Shown: positions 26,048-39,060, counted from the first letter of the stretch. The stretch is 64,000 bases of DNA from Casuarius casuarius (GCA_003342895.1 PTFA01000010.1:8995286-9059285); one strand, 5' to 3'. A program made the numbers and translations. Notes: a model not told the origin generated them from the letters alone.

Positions 26048-28834
26048 TGAAATGAGGGGTGGAACTTTACTTTTATGAAGGATGAGAGAAAAATGTCCCA
26101 GCCAAGCTTGTGAGTTTGCATTTGCAGGAATTGTATAAAGTACTGCCACTTTAAATGTTTTCTCAGGAGAAGTAAATATTTAATGTTATACTTAAATATC
26201 CTAAGTAATTACCCATGTTCCTCTAGAAAAGTGCCCCACAGGGTGTCTCAAGACCGTCTCTTTCTGATAGACAGTAGCTCTGCAGAGAGGCACCTCATGC
26301 TGACATCCTGTTTCTGAACCTGCGAGTGAGCTGAAGGGTGGAGTGCAATTGCTACAGTAACAGCACGTCCAGCTGCAAATGTACGTGCTCCTGTGAGTTT
26401 AAGCAGAGGACACATAGGTAGGCAAAAATACCTGTGGTGATAAATTACGCATGAAAAAATAAGTGGCCTCCTTCCTGCGGATGCTATCAAACCTGCTTCA
26501 TCTGTGCCATACACGTACCAGGGCATACTGTGGCATACCAGGTATTTAACACGTACAGTGGCAAAGAATTTGCCAGTGGGAAGCATGGTGCTTGGCCTTC
26601 ACTACTTGCCTAGCTGAGGAAGCAGTCTTGTAATACTTCGTTGTGCTGTGTCAATGTGTCATGTCCCTTGAGTGGCATTAGCATAAAAATAGAACTTATA
26701 AAAAAATTGGACATTTTCTTTAAGAAGATTTAATTTTACATCAGTTGCATTTTCTGGCTATTTCCTTCCCCCCTCGACCCCTCTGCCCCACTTCCTCCTT
26801 GCCATACCAAAGAAATAAAGAAGAATGATCCATGACTAGCTCTGCAAAACTCTTTGCGAATTAGTTCAATGTACTGAAGCCCAAGAGAGCCATCAATGTT
26901 ACATGACACCACAGCTGGAATGGTGGAAGATAATCCATATCAGAGTATTTGCTTGCTTATCTTCCGTCTCCCCCTTCCCACAACGTACTTGTGCCTCAGA
27001 ACTATGATGCCAGTCAATATTACATGGTTATTTCCTTTTCTAAGCATAATGCTCACAATATATCCCCTTCTAAGAGCCAAGCAAGTGACTGCCCCTCAAG
27101 AGAATTTCCCCAAAGTTTTCTACTAATTAAGTACAAAGCGTGCTTGGGCAAGACTTGGAGAGTTTAATCAGTGCAATGTAAGAAGCGATGCAGTGCAGAC
27201 AAGATCATTTAATGCTTATAATGAAGTATCCCCTATTGAACATCTGAGTTTTGATTTAAAGAGCTCTGAATATTCTAGGATATACAAATACAGAAGGATC
27301 TGTGGTATCTCAAATACTACTGAGTGAGAGCTTTTGGTAATGCAGGAAATTTTTCTTTACTTTTTAGCAGAAAAATAGCCTAGCTCATACATCCGGGTAT
27401 GGGGGAAGACGACAGTAATTACCTGGATTTAGGCAGGTTAACCAGCATACATCCAAGATGAGAAACAATAGCAGGCCATTGTTTTCCTACTCTATGGAAG
27501 ACTTTAATAATGTTTCCTCCTTCTTTTCTATATCTGGCCAAATCTTTTTATGGATAGAAGACACATTGCATAGCAGTGGTATGTCCAATACAAGGTGCTG
27601 AATAGATAGCAAATGTAGCTTAAGGACATCGCTTGGCCTAGACAAAAGATGAGGAGGCCTCACTGATTTGTCATGATGTTTCCTAATTTCTTAACTTCCC
27701 TTTTTGAGAAAGATTCAAGGCAAGCAGCAATTCCTTTTCAGTGAGTGCCACTTAGTGGGACTGATACAGCTGTCACTGCATCATTGCATGTATGTCCATG
27801 CATTGCAAGACAGTGAAAAGATACTTACGGTGATTACTGACTTACTCACTTCTCTAGCTGCCAAATCCTTATTCAAAAGAAAGGATCTGTATAGTTTTAA
27901 CTTAAGTTTTTGCGAATACCTGAAAATTAACAACAATCTGCCTATCTATGGCTTCAAAAAAGAGGAGACTTAACATTTTATTGACACTATTAAGGGGTAG
28001 CTAAAACATTTGCTAGTGTATCTTCTGCTCTTTCTAGACAGGGCTGGCTGAACTTTTGAGCTTAGTGCACAGTCTACTAACATAACAACAGATGAGACCT
28101 AGGTTGAAAGGATTCTATTAGCATTTATCAGGTACTTGTGGCTATTTATATTAATTTACAGTGGTTTTCCTCCAAACATAGACTTTTCTGCTTGAATATA
28201 GACATGCAACAGATGCAACCTGGGACACAGTGGCTTGTCTCATTGAACTGGTGAGTCAGAGACAGAGTTTTGCCCTGGATCACTCAGGCAGTCTGGATAA
28301 CACCTTGATTTGCAATTTTGCCTGACTGTTTGTTTTACATCTGGGGCCAAGAGTGCAGTTAAAGAAGTCTCAATCATATGCAGGGTTCCACTTTGTAATT
28401 CCACTGAATGAGCCTTCACTTGCTGTGGTCAAGACTTCATGCAGGCCTATTGTATTATTCGCAAAAAATTAAAAAAAAAAAATCTTGCTGTTTTGTAACA
28501 TTGTAAAATAGAGGGAAAATGTGCAGATAAAGCACTGGAAGAATGAAGCACAATTCTCATATTCTTAAAAGATGTAGATATACTTGGTCTGATGTGTGAA
28601 GATACATGAAAGACGTTATAAAATCCATAACAGTTACAAGAAAGGATAATTAGTGTATGTGTAAATACGCTAAAATTTTAAACTTCCAGTGGTAGACAGA
28701 AGGAATGTAAACTGGCACTGCCATTTCTCACATCTTTTCCCCTTTATTTCCCTCCCCAAATTTTATTTAATTTTATTTTGTATGTTGTAGGGAAAGACAT
28801 CTGTTTTCACTTTTTTACTTCATCCAGTTCTCAC

Positions 28835-29090
28835 TGCCACCAGAGTCCCTGGGGAGTTGTGGTACACCACTATCACTTCTGCTGGCCATCTCTCCCAGGC
28901 AAGATGTGAGTTTGAGAGCTCCCCGCTGCCTCTGGCCCAGGAAGCCCCTGAGCCACAAATCCCTGGAGACTGGGAGAGTATTCTGGGGAAGTATCGCTGC
29001 ATGTGTGCCCTACTCCTCCTTAGGCATCCAGTTTGACCACTGGTGGAGACAGGATCCTGGGCCAGATAACCTGAGCAGCTCTTACATTCT
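28835..29090 (+). mobile_element. LINE 3' end, L3/CR1-like
   Basis: Reads through the blocks of an L3/CR1-type 3' region in order. First is ggggagttgtggtacaccac, followed by ctgctggccat. Next come ctggagactgggagagtatt with ctggggaagtatcgctgcat, and then tgtgccctactcctccttaggcatcc. The last block is ttgaccactggtggagacag, continuing aggatcctgggccagat, with the degraded tail gcagctcttacattct. In well-preserved sauropsid copies the last part reads 'ggccactgttggagacaggatactgggctagatgg ... cagttcttatgttctta'. It is truncated 5', as usual for this class, and has no coding part. The 100-codon minus-strand open frame over it (28820-29122) is a shadow of the repeat. Confidence 0.8.
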
Positions 29091-30373
29091 CCTGGAGATT
29101 TTAATCTCCCCCAGTAACTCATGGTTTATTTTGATATTGCATGTGTTAATGAAGAAAGGAGTAGGCCCCCCAGGCCACCAAGATATTCATCAGTATATGT
29201 TCATGAAATTGGAAGCACATGTATTCTGATTGTACCCTGACACCCTTATTCTGCTCTTCCAGAATAGCTAATAAAAAGGGACAGAAGCAGATGTGAGAGC
29301 ACAGCTGTCTAGCTGAGAAGAGGCTGTGACAGAGATACGCAGATTACAAAACCCTTGTGCAAGGCTGGGGTAAGCAGTAGAACAATAATGTAGGCTACTC
29401 TATGTCTCATGTATGTTTGAAAGCATCTAGTCCACAGAGCCTTTTTTGTGCAAGGCAGGGGATGGATGCTAGCCAGTGTTTTTCCATAGCATGGATTAAC
29501 AGGGAAATATGCCATGCATAAGGGCTGGATGATGAAGCAAGTCTGGATGATGTAGCAATTGCACAACTCCAGGACAGTAGTTTGACTGTGAGAAAGAAAG
29601 AGGCCTTGAATCTCTCGGATTCAGCATAACTCTTCATAATTACAATAAAGGCTGTATTCACCCCTGTAATCAGGGTACCTATTTAAACTGGCTTCATACT
29701 GTACATTTACTAATACTTTTGTCCAGACCAGTTTCTAAATGTCATTTTACCAACAGGAATGCTCTCCTAATTTCTCATCAATTTTTCCCAACTGAATTTA
29801 ATCCTTTTACTCCACAGTATAAACTCTCTAAATAATCCCTTTCCCTCCTCGTGTTTATATTCCCCAAGCTTCTGTAGTCTCCTACCTTGTTTCCCCCTCT
29901 GCCCCCCTCCTTCTTCCTTCTCAGTCATTACTAAGCCAGGCTGCAGACAAATGGTTGGTTGAATCCCTGAAGCAAGTTATGACAGACATGCATAAAACAA
30001 ATACATGTATACACACCCTCAACCGCCCAGAGCGTAGACAGGATGCAGTCAAGGCTCAGCAATTACTGTTCCTTGCCATTTCAGATTTCGACACATAATA
30101 ACATGCTCTGACCTAGCTGGGAGTGTCCTGCTAATCCTAGAAATTTTTTAGTCTTTAAAAGACACAAATGCCAGAAGCTGACACATCTCCAAGCTGTGTT
30201 AAAATCTGGAGAAAACTTTAAAATCCATGATAAAAATATACATATTTAAAGCTTATTGGGTCAGATTAATTCCTTGTGCAAGCTCTGTCAGATCCATGAA
30301 GTATGGTAGGGATGTATTTGCTTCAGTACTTTCTGGATAAAATTTTATAAATCTAAGAGATACTGACCTAGAC

Positions 30374-30392
30374 AGATATAGATAGATAGATA
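30374..30392. repeat. (GATA)n microsatellite
   Basis: agatatagatagatagata, about four GATA units. Confidence 0.8.
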
Positions 30393-30680
30393 CACATGCA
30401 CATGCGCATTTATATATTTCACTTTTCTGTCAGATATAATATGAAACAGAAGAGTTGTGGCCCAGCTGGTTGGAACTTGGGAGATTCATTGTGTTCCTTG
30501 CCTTGTCCTTCTATGCATTTTTTGTACAGTTGTAGTGAAATTCATTTAAAGCCAAATTCTTAATGTATCCAGCCACCTAAATAGGAGAAGCATTCCAAAA
30601 GTGCATAGCTATCTAACTTTCAAAGTTGGGCACTTTTGAAAGATCCAATTCAAAATTTGGTTCTGATCTCTTTTGCGGCC

Positions 30681-30690
30681 GGGGGGGGGG
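30681..30690. repeat. G10 homopolymer after gcggcc
   Basis: Ten consecutive G directly after tgcggcc. Local GC is far above the surroundings. Confidence 0.9.
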
Positions 30691-30694
30691 AATT

Positions 30695-30812
30695 CCTTTC
30701 TCCCAGCTAGAAAACAGAGATCATAAACTCTTCCTTCATAGTGCTGGAAGGATGATGCAGTAATCTGTGCAAGGAATTAAGATACTATTAAAATACAAAT
30801 GCCTAAGACAGA
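30695..30812 (+). repeat. MIR-like SINE 3' half, plus orientation
   Basis: agctagaaaacagagatcat matches 'catctgtaaaatggggataat'. Then cttccttcatagtgctggaaggat matches 'cctcacagggttgttgtgaggat'. Last, gcagtaatctgtgcaagg with ttaagatactatt matches 'taatgtttgtaaagcactttgagatact'. The tail atacaaatgcctaag resembles the sauropsid variant ending 'atataagtacctaag'. Block order is preserved; base identity is moderate. Confidence 0.6.
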
Positions 30813-31387
30813 GATTCTGCGGAGAAAGCTCAGTGAGGCTAGAGTCAAAGAAGAGCAACTTATAATACCAGGTTGGGAAGGAAGGATCTTATAGCAAGAG
30901 CAGTCCTCTGGAACCTCCTTGAGCAGGTTCATCCAAACAGGCATAGCCGGACCATCACAAAGTGCTTTTATTCTACATTTAGTTTAGTTCATCTCCATAT
31001 AATTATGTCAATGTGTTCATATCTGTTTAACTGAAAAGTTTCTTGCTTCTTCAGCTGCTGGACTGATAACAGAAATAATTCATAAAAGAAAGAAATTCGT
31101 AAAAGAAATATAAAAGAAAAATTCAGTGAAGGCCACCCTTGAAAGTTAATGATGTACATGATGTGATACTTTGCTCAGTAAGGGTGTGAATAGCATGGGG
31201 AATTGCTTCTGGGGTTGTGTTTGTGGTACCAGAAAGTGATTCTCACCATGGTCATCCTTCCTGTTTGAATTAGGAATCTCATACTGAACCATTAACTGCT
31301 GGATCTCTTGTCTATTCCTGAGAACATTCCCCTCCCTCTTTCCTGAGTTCCACCTGGTTAGAGATGTTAGCTGGCCCTTTTTAAATA

Positions 31388-31462
31388 CAAAACCAGATTC
31401 ACCTCAGACCATTCATGCCCTATGCCAATGGGCATGAATGGTCTGAGGTGAATCTGGTTTTG
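31388..31462. repeat. perfect 33-bp inverted repeat with 9-nt loop
   Basis: Left arm 31388-31420 begins caaaaccagattcacctc and ends attcatgccc. The loop 31421-31429 is tatgccaat. The right arm 31430-31462 is the exact reverse complement of the left, with no mismatch over 33 bp. Just outside the arms one base pair fails (A/A) and three more pair. The RNA would form a 75-nt hairpin with a perfect stem. No target-site duplication flanks it and no second copy is visible in the window. Likely explanations are a recent template-switch (fold-back) mutation or an assembly or library artefact. A small-RNA hairpin is possible, but a mismatch-free stem is unusual for an old microRNA. Confidence 0.97.
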
Positions 31463-33049
31463 AATTACAGCATATTAAAATTGCTGTATTCTACCCTTTG
31501 GAGGGGCTCTTCTGCCGGCTACAGTCCACAGAACTGCTAATAATATTAACAAATTAACAGGGAACACATCTTTGAGCTATCTCAGCAGGAAGACCTTTTA
31601 ATAAACAGTATTAATCTAAAATGTCTAAAGCAGGTTCTAGAATTCAAGCAATTTCATATATCAAACACAGGCAAAACCTGGAAAAAAATGAATAAAAGCT
31701 ATTGTTGAGTTAATTCCCCTCTGGAAAACTATAAAAGTCTTCACAGAGCAGTTGTACACAAAGAAACCTGTAAATTCTCTTCTTGCAGTTTTCCACAGAT
31801 AATTCTTATTTATTTTCAACTTCGGATAGATTTCACTTTCTTGCAAATACATAGAGAGGCTGTTGCTATTGTGTGGCTGTCTGTTTGATTTTCATTTCAC
31901 CGCACATCTGTTTTACAGCATCTGAGCACATTGTTTTCAATGATCCAAGTAGGAGCTTCACCAAAAAAAAAAAAAAGAATCAGAGTCAGTGCACTTCAAG
32001 GACCAGCCAAAATCTAGATTAGAGAGAAGTCTGTATTTGCCATAACCGTAGGCTTCTAGGGATCCTGGAGGAAGTTACTAAGGTAAACACAGCACTGATA
32101 AGATTTATCAGCAAAAATGTCATCTAACACCAGTGTGCAAAGCACATCTGCTGTGGATTTACCAAAAGAGATTGTAGGAACTGTAATTCTTGCTCTGCAG
32201 CACTACCCAATGCTCTGTGCATTCTTGTGTCTCTGTGATATGAATGTGTGTCTTGCCCAAGGCTATATCTGCCTGTGCCTGCCCAAATGTACATGTTGGG
32301 GATGCACACCACTGTAGCAGCATGAATCTCCAAAAAGCTTATTAGAGATGACTGTTTTCTTGTGAAAAATGCACATAAAAGGGAAATTCTTTTTGCTTTC
32401 TTTGAATATTTTAAGATTTTTCAGCAAATATACCCGAAGTTTACATTTCTTGAGTACTATTTCAAAAAATATATATTTTACAAAAAATAGATTTTTTAAA
32501 TACTTTTTTGATGCACACTGTCATTTTAATTAACATATTTTTTTCCCTGAAAACCCAAACTGCATTGATTGGGTGGAAAATTTGTGACTGGCTCCACGCA
32601 CTGGAAATAGATCCCTATGAAAATATTGACTGATCATCAGCTCTCCCAATCGCCAAGAAAAAAAATCTTGTGATTGGAACTCTCCTTTTTTTTCTCTTTC
32701 TCCTTCTACGCACTCTTGCCACTGTCCTCAGTAACACCTGGAAAACAATTGATGAAAATATAGATTTTATTCAGGCCTTTTAGAAAGTGAGCTTTTTGTA
32801 TGAAAATGTTGATGAAAAAAGAAGGATCTTTTCTTCCTCTGGAACTTAATTGGTTCCAACAAATATCTACCTCTGTCTCTGCATCCATCTCCACAACAAT
32901 TAAATGTGGTAAAACATTAGAACTATGACTTTGCTATTTAGGTAAGAAGTTGGCTTACACAACGTCTGCAATGCTCTTTCAAAATTACCAAACCAAACTT
33001 GGGCTAGGGTTATGCTGAAAATCTGAGACCTGAACAGAAGTGTTGACTA
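31463..33049. other. non-coding, AT-rich stretch
   Basis: No gene seen. It holds an A14 run (31973-31986). The AT-rich block at about 32340-32660 contains ttaattaac, a direct gattggg/cccaatc pair and other TAAT-type motifs, as seen in many conserved non-coding elements. Conservation cannot be judged from one sequence. Confidence 0.5.
31973..31986. repeat. poly-A tract
   Basis: 14 consecutive A, with no associated retro-copy recognised. Confidence 0.9.
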
Positions 33050-33118
33050 GAGTGAAGTCATTGTTCCATCAAATTTAACAGGAATTTTGCCACTGACTTC
33101 ACTGGAGCCAGGATTTCA
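33050..33118. repeat. sauropsid 'gaagtca...ttttgccactgacttcactgg' repeat
   Basis: agtgaagtcattgttccatc, then aggaattttgccactgac, then ttcactggagccaggatttca. This is one of the clearer copies of the family 'cattgaagtcaatgggagttttgccattgacttcaatggggccaggatttca'. The two halves are mutually inverted. Confidence 0.6.
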
Positions 33119-34418
33119 AACAGCAACCTCAAAGTTTTCTACCCAGCAGCAGTAACTTGTTCTAGATGTGTGTCTTTTTTTCCCAGTATTATCCTGAATT
33201 AGAATATCAAAGAGACCATCTAATTTGACTCACATCTGCAATGCTGGTGTTCCATACTTCCCTTTTTCTATTATGTCCTACATCTTTAAGGACACAGAAT
33301 AATCTCTAAATAGAAGCAGCAAGTAAATAAAATATTTCATTTTTAAAGTAAATTTTGTTTTATTAAGTGTAGCAGGTGAAAGGAACATCTGCTCTAGTTA
33401 AATTCCAGACTTCATTCTAATATTATATTTCAGATGCTCATAAATTTCTCTTTTGACACTGCAATTTTCAGAACTTAAACTTAGCCAGGAATGAAATGTG
33501 TGTCCATGGCCTCGCTCTAAAACTCTTACTGAAAAAAAAGCTTAGAAAAAAGACCTTCCTTTATCTGTGAACAAGTTTAAAAATGGCTGAAGCAAAAGTC
33601 TACTAGGTTTGTTGCTTCATGAAGTTTAGTTCTGCAAATAATACCAAGTTTGAAGAAAATGATTCAGTTATTATCAAATTAAGAGAGTTAAAGATAACTA
33701 TCTAAATGAATACATTAAGACATTTCTATTCTTTATTCTGGATGCAGTTTCTTAGTATGTTAATTAAGGGATATAAGTGTTAAAGATTTGTTGACTTTGT
33801 TTTTATTCGCATAGTTGTTTAGCAATTGAGACTACCTTCTTCAAACAATCTGCCTTTAAGATTTCACTAACACTGATGAACTGGGTAGGTTTTTAAGTTG
33901 TTCAATTCAGTTGCTTTTGAGTTTACCACTCTAAATGAGCTAATGACAGCTACAGCTAAGAAACCCACCATAAGCCACAAGCAGATATATGCAAAGTAAA
34001 CGTAGGCTCAGAGTCTCACTCAAGTGTCTGAGTCGTAGTTGTTCTTGTGCACTAGGATTCTCTCACAGCTGGTTCCAAAAAAGTTGACGCCAAAGCTTTG
34101 TATACGTGCAGTGTCTTCACATATACCTTTCCTGGCCAAACATGATAATAAAAGTAATTAAATTAACATGATATAGCTTTTGAAATATTTATATGCAGTC
34201 AAATAAGTAGCCAGCCAGCATCTCTTAGCAAAGTTCCTGCAGTACTTTGTGTTGCTATGTAGACCTTCAGGTCTCCCCAGAAACATCAGTATCACCTTTG
34301 TCAGACAAGAGTAATTAGTAAATCTATTAATTCTAATTGTTCTATTCAGCTCTGGAAATATTCATAGGCAGTTCTGGTTTCATATTTACTGACACAGTAC
34401 CTCAGGAATTCAGCCTGG

Positions 34419-34450
34419 ATGAACTTCTTCAATTCAATGAACTTCTTCAA
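34419..34450 (+). repeat. 14-bp direct repeat, 18-bp period
   Basis: atgaacttcttcaa occurs twice, at 34419-34432 and 34437-34450, separated by ttca. Confidence 0.9.
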
Positions 34451-36810
34451 GTCTTGTTTCTCTATGGCAAGACTTCTATCAACATCCACAGGACTTCAAT
34501 AATAGTTCTGTCAGTCCACTGCCTCAGATTGTACAGTCAGACATAGGCTTCCCCAAATAATTCATCATTTCCAGAAAACTTTGCCTCTTCCCAAAAGCTT
34601 TTGCTCTTCCCAACCCACATAGTTGCCAGAGAAATAGTGCTGTCCAGAAATGGAACTTGATGTGCACACAGGTAGATGCTCTGTTTTCTAAAGAACAGTT
34701 GCCAGCAGAGTAGTGCATAGAAAATTAAAAAATATTTGGCATCAGATTTTTCTCCAAAAGCATATCTCCACATAGAGGACTGTATTCTTAGATTATTTGT
34801 ATCTGTACATAAGTTAAGGTTTCTGTTCTTGTCTACCAAGCTTTGTATCAGTCCTGTAGATTGTTCCATTAGCTGTCTCATTCCCAGAAAATGGCCTTAT
34901 ATACAGCAGTACCTTTCTTATATCTCTTTTACATTCAAAAAGGACATAATGTGAAACAGCTGAGTCCTTTCTTGTCTATAGGCTTTAAAGAGCATTCTAT
35001 TCCCAGAAGCTGAAAATCTTCACTGCCCTACTTCCATAATTTCAGCACCCCCTCAGATAAGAAAAAGGCTTGTGACTTCTTTGTTTTTAACTCAGAATGC
35101 ATTCATTTTTTCCCAAGCAATATTACAAATTATATTTTTTCCAGTAAATTATTTAGTTTTAGTTGATATTATTCCTTAGTGTGAGTTAGCCTATAATTTC
35201 ACCTGTTTAACTTCTATTGCCTTACACCTTCATTGCAAAAATAGAATGGCTTTCTGTCTGGACCATTAAGAAGAAATGAATTTCATTTTCAGACTCAGCC
35301 AATTCCTACCATGAACAATTTGTCTGATGAATGTGAATCTTTTAGACTCAAATTTCTTAAAGTTGTCTATCTTCTTCCAAATACCCATCATTGTCTTGGA
35401 CTTTGAGGTGTGTCACAGCTTTATTTACTTATTTTTGTGAATTCTGACTTGAGGTTTGCAAAGCATTCTGCCATAAATTTCTGTTTTGAAGACTTCTCCA
35501 AGCCCATTGCGCACTTTCTACAGCCTTGGAGCTTGCCTTGGAGGACTCAAATAACTTGTTATACAGTTTCATTTTAAAACCATATTGCTTCTGTGATTCC
35601 TTTTTTCAAGCCTTTAATATTATTTTCTAGAGAATTAGCCAGAAACTACTGAAAACACCAAGTACATGAAAAGTAAATACCATCAAAAATCAGGTTATCA
35701 TCTGAGGGTTTCTCTTCATTTGGTATCTATTGCTTACAGATACAGACTGAGGTACTGTATATCGCAAGTTATCCTCCATATCCTCTTAGAGAAATTGACT
35801 CTAGAGGGACAGCTTTGTTCTTCTGTTGCTCAGTTAATTTTATTGCTGATATTGTATATTTTTCAACATTCAGATCTGCTTCATTTAGCATCCAAGTGCT
35901 AGGTGAGTGGCAATGCAAAACATCCTTTTGCACAACTTAACTAACAAATTTAGGTCAGTGTCTCTGAAATGTACAGATCCTCGTGGTTAGCTGGTTGAAT
36001 GGTGAGCTTAAAGAACTGTAATAGGAATGTCCATGCGAAGTCAGGATTGAATCTTTGAAAAGTTTATAAGGCAGTAGAACTGCATGAACTATGGTGTCTG
36101 AAATGCCTGTAGCATAGCCATAATTGGGTAGGTTTTCAAAAGACAAAGCCTTGACGCAAGTCAAGAAGATTTTAATCTTTACATCCTCTCTTCCATGTCA
36201 TCCTCTCCCACTTCAGCTTCCAGTAAAAGGGACGATTAGGGCTGAGTGCATTGCACCTTTCTAGTAGAGCACTTGTCATACCAAGACCGGCAACCAAGTC
36301 ATTTCTAGGCTAAAGGAGGTGGTAGATTTCAGCCAGATGTCAAGCCAGTGCCCACCTCTCACTTCTGAAATACCACTATTCAATCACCAAACCACAATAG
36401 CTTAGTCATTACTATACTAAGCAGGATTTGAAGGTGAAAGACTTTTGTCATGCATTTACAGCAGCCTGAAGTGGTCTATTAAAGGAATTGGAAATAAGAT
36501 ATAACTCTCTTGAGTTAAAAGCATGAGAAGTTGTTCATATTTTCTATGAAGAAAAGAAGAAAATGAGCCTTAATCTCACTGACTTTTTCTCTCCAAGAGA
36601 GAAGGTAAGGCTTCATGCAAGCCTTTAGCAGGCTCTAGGAAGAATTTTTTTTATGGTGGGAGGGAGAAGGGGGAATGGGGAGAGAAAAGTTTAAATGTAT
36701 AATTTAAATAGCTTCCAAGAAGAAATGGAGCCTTTCAGTGATGTTTGAGATGGCAACTGCTTTTCTAATGCCATACTGGCATAGCAGTAATGGAAAATAT
36801 GCCTCAGTGG

Positions 36811-36828
36811 AAAAAAAAAAAAAAAAAA
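36811..36828. repeat. poly-A tract
   Basis: 18 consecutive A. No flanking duplication or retro-copy recognised. Confidence 0.9.
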
Positions 36829-39060
36829 GAAGGAGGTTTCATCATTAAAGGTGTGGCAAAAAGTTTTGTAAATTAAATCATAAATCAGTCAACTTTTACT
36901 TCAATTAGCCTAGCCAAAAATACTCTTGTTAAAAAAAAAAGTCACTTCAGCGTTTAAGGTAAGCCATAAATCATTGCCTAATCACAGATTTTAGTACCTT
37001 AGAATAAAGTACCCTCCCAGTACTGCCCACCATGCTGGCATGTGAGTGGAGTTAGTAGGGGAGCTTGCCAAAAAGTGTTGAAGGGAAAGCTATAGGGGTA
37101 TTACTCCTTCATTCAAAAAAGACATTAGAAACCTTGGCTATAAATCTTGCCATGTGGGACCTGAGGCACTCTTTAATCAATTTATTTCAATGCCCTCAAG
37201 GGAGATAGTGTATGTGTTAGCCTGTGGTCCCTTTCTGGACATACATAGTAGACCCTACCACCTCCCTGACAAGTGTAGCTGCTAATTATTGAACAAATTC
37301 ACTCTAGTGTTTTAATTAAAACAATATTTCTTGTTTTTAATTTGTGACACTGTGTCAGGTTACTCAGGGCTCTATGTACACAGTAGAGAATGTATGGAAC
37401 AAGTCAAGAAGTTATGGCAGTCAGCAGGTGCTGGGAAATAAAAATTTGGTTTCTTTTCCAATTTGCAGCAATATTGTGTATTATGGGCACCAGCCTTGTA
37501 CATTTGCTTCAGGATAAAGCTAACATCCCACCTTTCAGAGAAAATCATCCACACCTGAGATGGCCTCTTGGAACTGCACAGTGGATGTGTGCCAGATAAC
37601 ACAAAATATTCCGTTTCTGGATTCAGATGGTTCATAGAATGGAAAGTCATAGAAACACAGCAGAAAAAGCAAACCTGGTGTGTACCTTTGATTAGTGACA
37701 GGGATGAGAGCATTTGGGACTCTTACTAATTGTGAATGTCAGCAGCTCATTTGAGGAAGGAAACTTGACCTGATTATGCCTGCTTCCCATCCTCCAGAGC
37801 ACCCCACATTCAACTGTTGCTCGTTGTCAGCCAGTGTGTAACCTGCTGTTCTGCAAATAAATCACAGAGCACCTTAACCATGGCTGTCTCCATCTACAGC
37901 TCTGTGTTGGCAGCACTCTACACCCCACCTCAAGCAGGACAAAGAAGGGGTGGCAATGGGAAGGGCCAGGGTTCAGAGCCACACCACAGCGTTTATGTTG
38001 CTTTGACTCTTTGGCATTTCATGAAGGACTTCTGCAGTCCTACCTCTGAGGAGCAGGTTTTGATTATGCTGAGAAAGCTGATTATTTTTCAGTCTTGCCT
38101 CAGACACGGGATGGGCAAACTCTCTTCCTCTCTCTCAAGACCTTGAAAGCTGAGGGAATGTATGTAATTCCATCACCTTGTTCTACAGTTATAGGGAGAT
38201 CTTGATGGCAACATGAAGCAGTAGTGCAAAGAACACACTATTCCTTATTGCTTTCACAGCAGACATGAATAATTAGCAATCTCTAAGCTATCCAAAGATG
38301 TAGCTGAAATCCAGCTGAGCTCAGCGACTAGCTGAGGTGAATCTGTATGGGGGAAAAGAAGCTCTTCAAAGAACTGTCCTGTAATACGATGTGGTCTTTG
38401 ACAAAATAAATCTGGTCCCAAAGTATTACAACCGTCTGCAACTTTGATTTCTCAATGACAAGTATTTCTGACTACAAAAACAAAACCAAACCAAAAAGCA
38501 TCCGTTCAGTTTGAAGTTGGGGAAAAAAGTTTAAGGCCATCCTACTCAATTCAGGATTAGTCATTATGATTCATAAATTGCAGTCCCAGTTATTATAAAT
38601 TTCCTATATTTAGTCATGAATGAGCTGACCTTGAGGAAACCTATAGTCAGTTCAAAACAGAACAAATCTAAAGTCTCAGTCTTTACATTTTAGGCTGGAT
38701 GATGACTGACTGGCTGAGGATGCATAGCATTTTCTGAAGAAAGTATGACAAGTCCCTTCTGCCTTTGACAACTATTAGTTTTCAAAGCCCTCCATTGTTC
38801 TGACCCACTCTGCCTTCTCACCAGGCACAGAGCACTGTGGTCAGGACAGACTCTGTGCTAGTAGAGAAGACTGCTAAGTTATTGTTTTGCTTTGTTTTAA
38901 TTCCTCTTTTAAAATGTACCGTTTCATCATGCAGCTTCCTTTTGTTTTAACTCTAGAGTTGGGTTTTCTTTTAGTTGTTAACTACTTGATTTAATTTTCT
39001 CCATTTTTTTTTAACTTTTCTCTCTTCTTAATACTGTTGCCTGCTTCAAAGGGGACTGGA

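Larger units (their letters stand above)
22647..28834. other. non-coding stretch
   Basis: No gene supported. It contains a TG-rich microsatellite (24644-24673). A patch at about 26270-26590 is relatively CpG-rich for this window, with four ACGT cores, and is covered by a 112-codon minus-strand open frame without recognisable domains. Confidence 0.6.
29091..30694. other. non-coding stretch
   Basis: No gene seen. It contains a short GATA microsatellite (30374-30392) and a 10-G run (30681-30690) preceded by gcggcc. Confidence 0.6.

Noticed and set aside
28820..29229. 100-codon minus and 107-codon plus frames
   Set aside because: Both lie on the L3/CR1-like repeat and are shadows of its GC-rich sequence.
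36811..36828. Poly-A tract as a retro-insertion tail
   Set aside because: The upstream sequence matches no known retroelement end, and no flanking duplication was seen.
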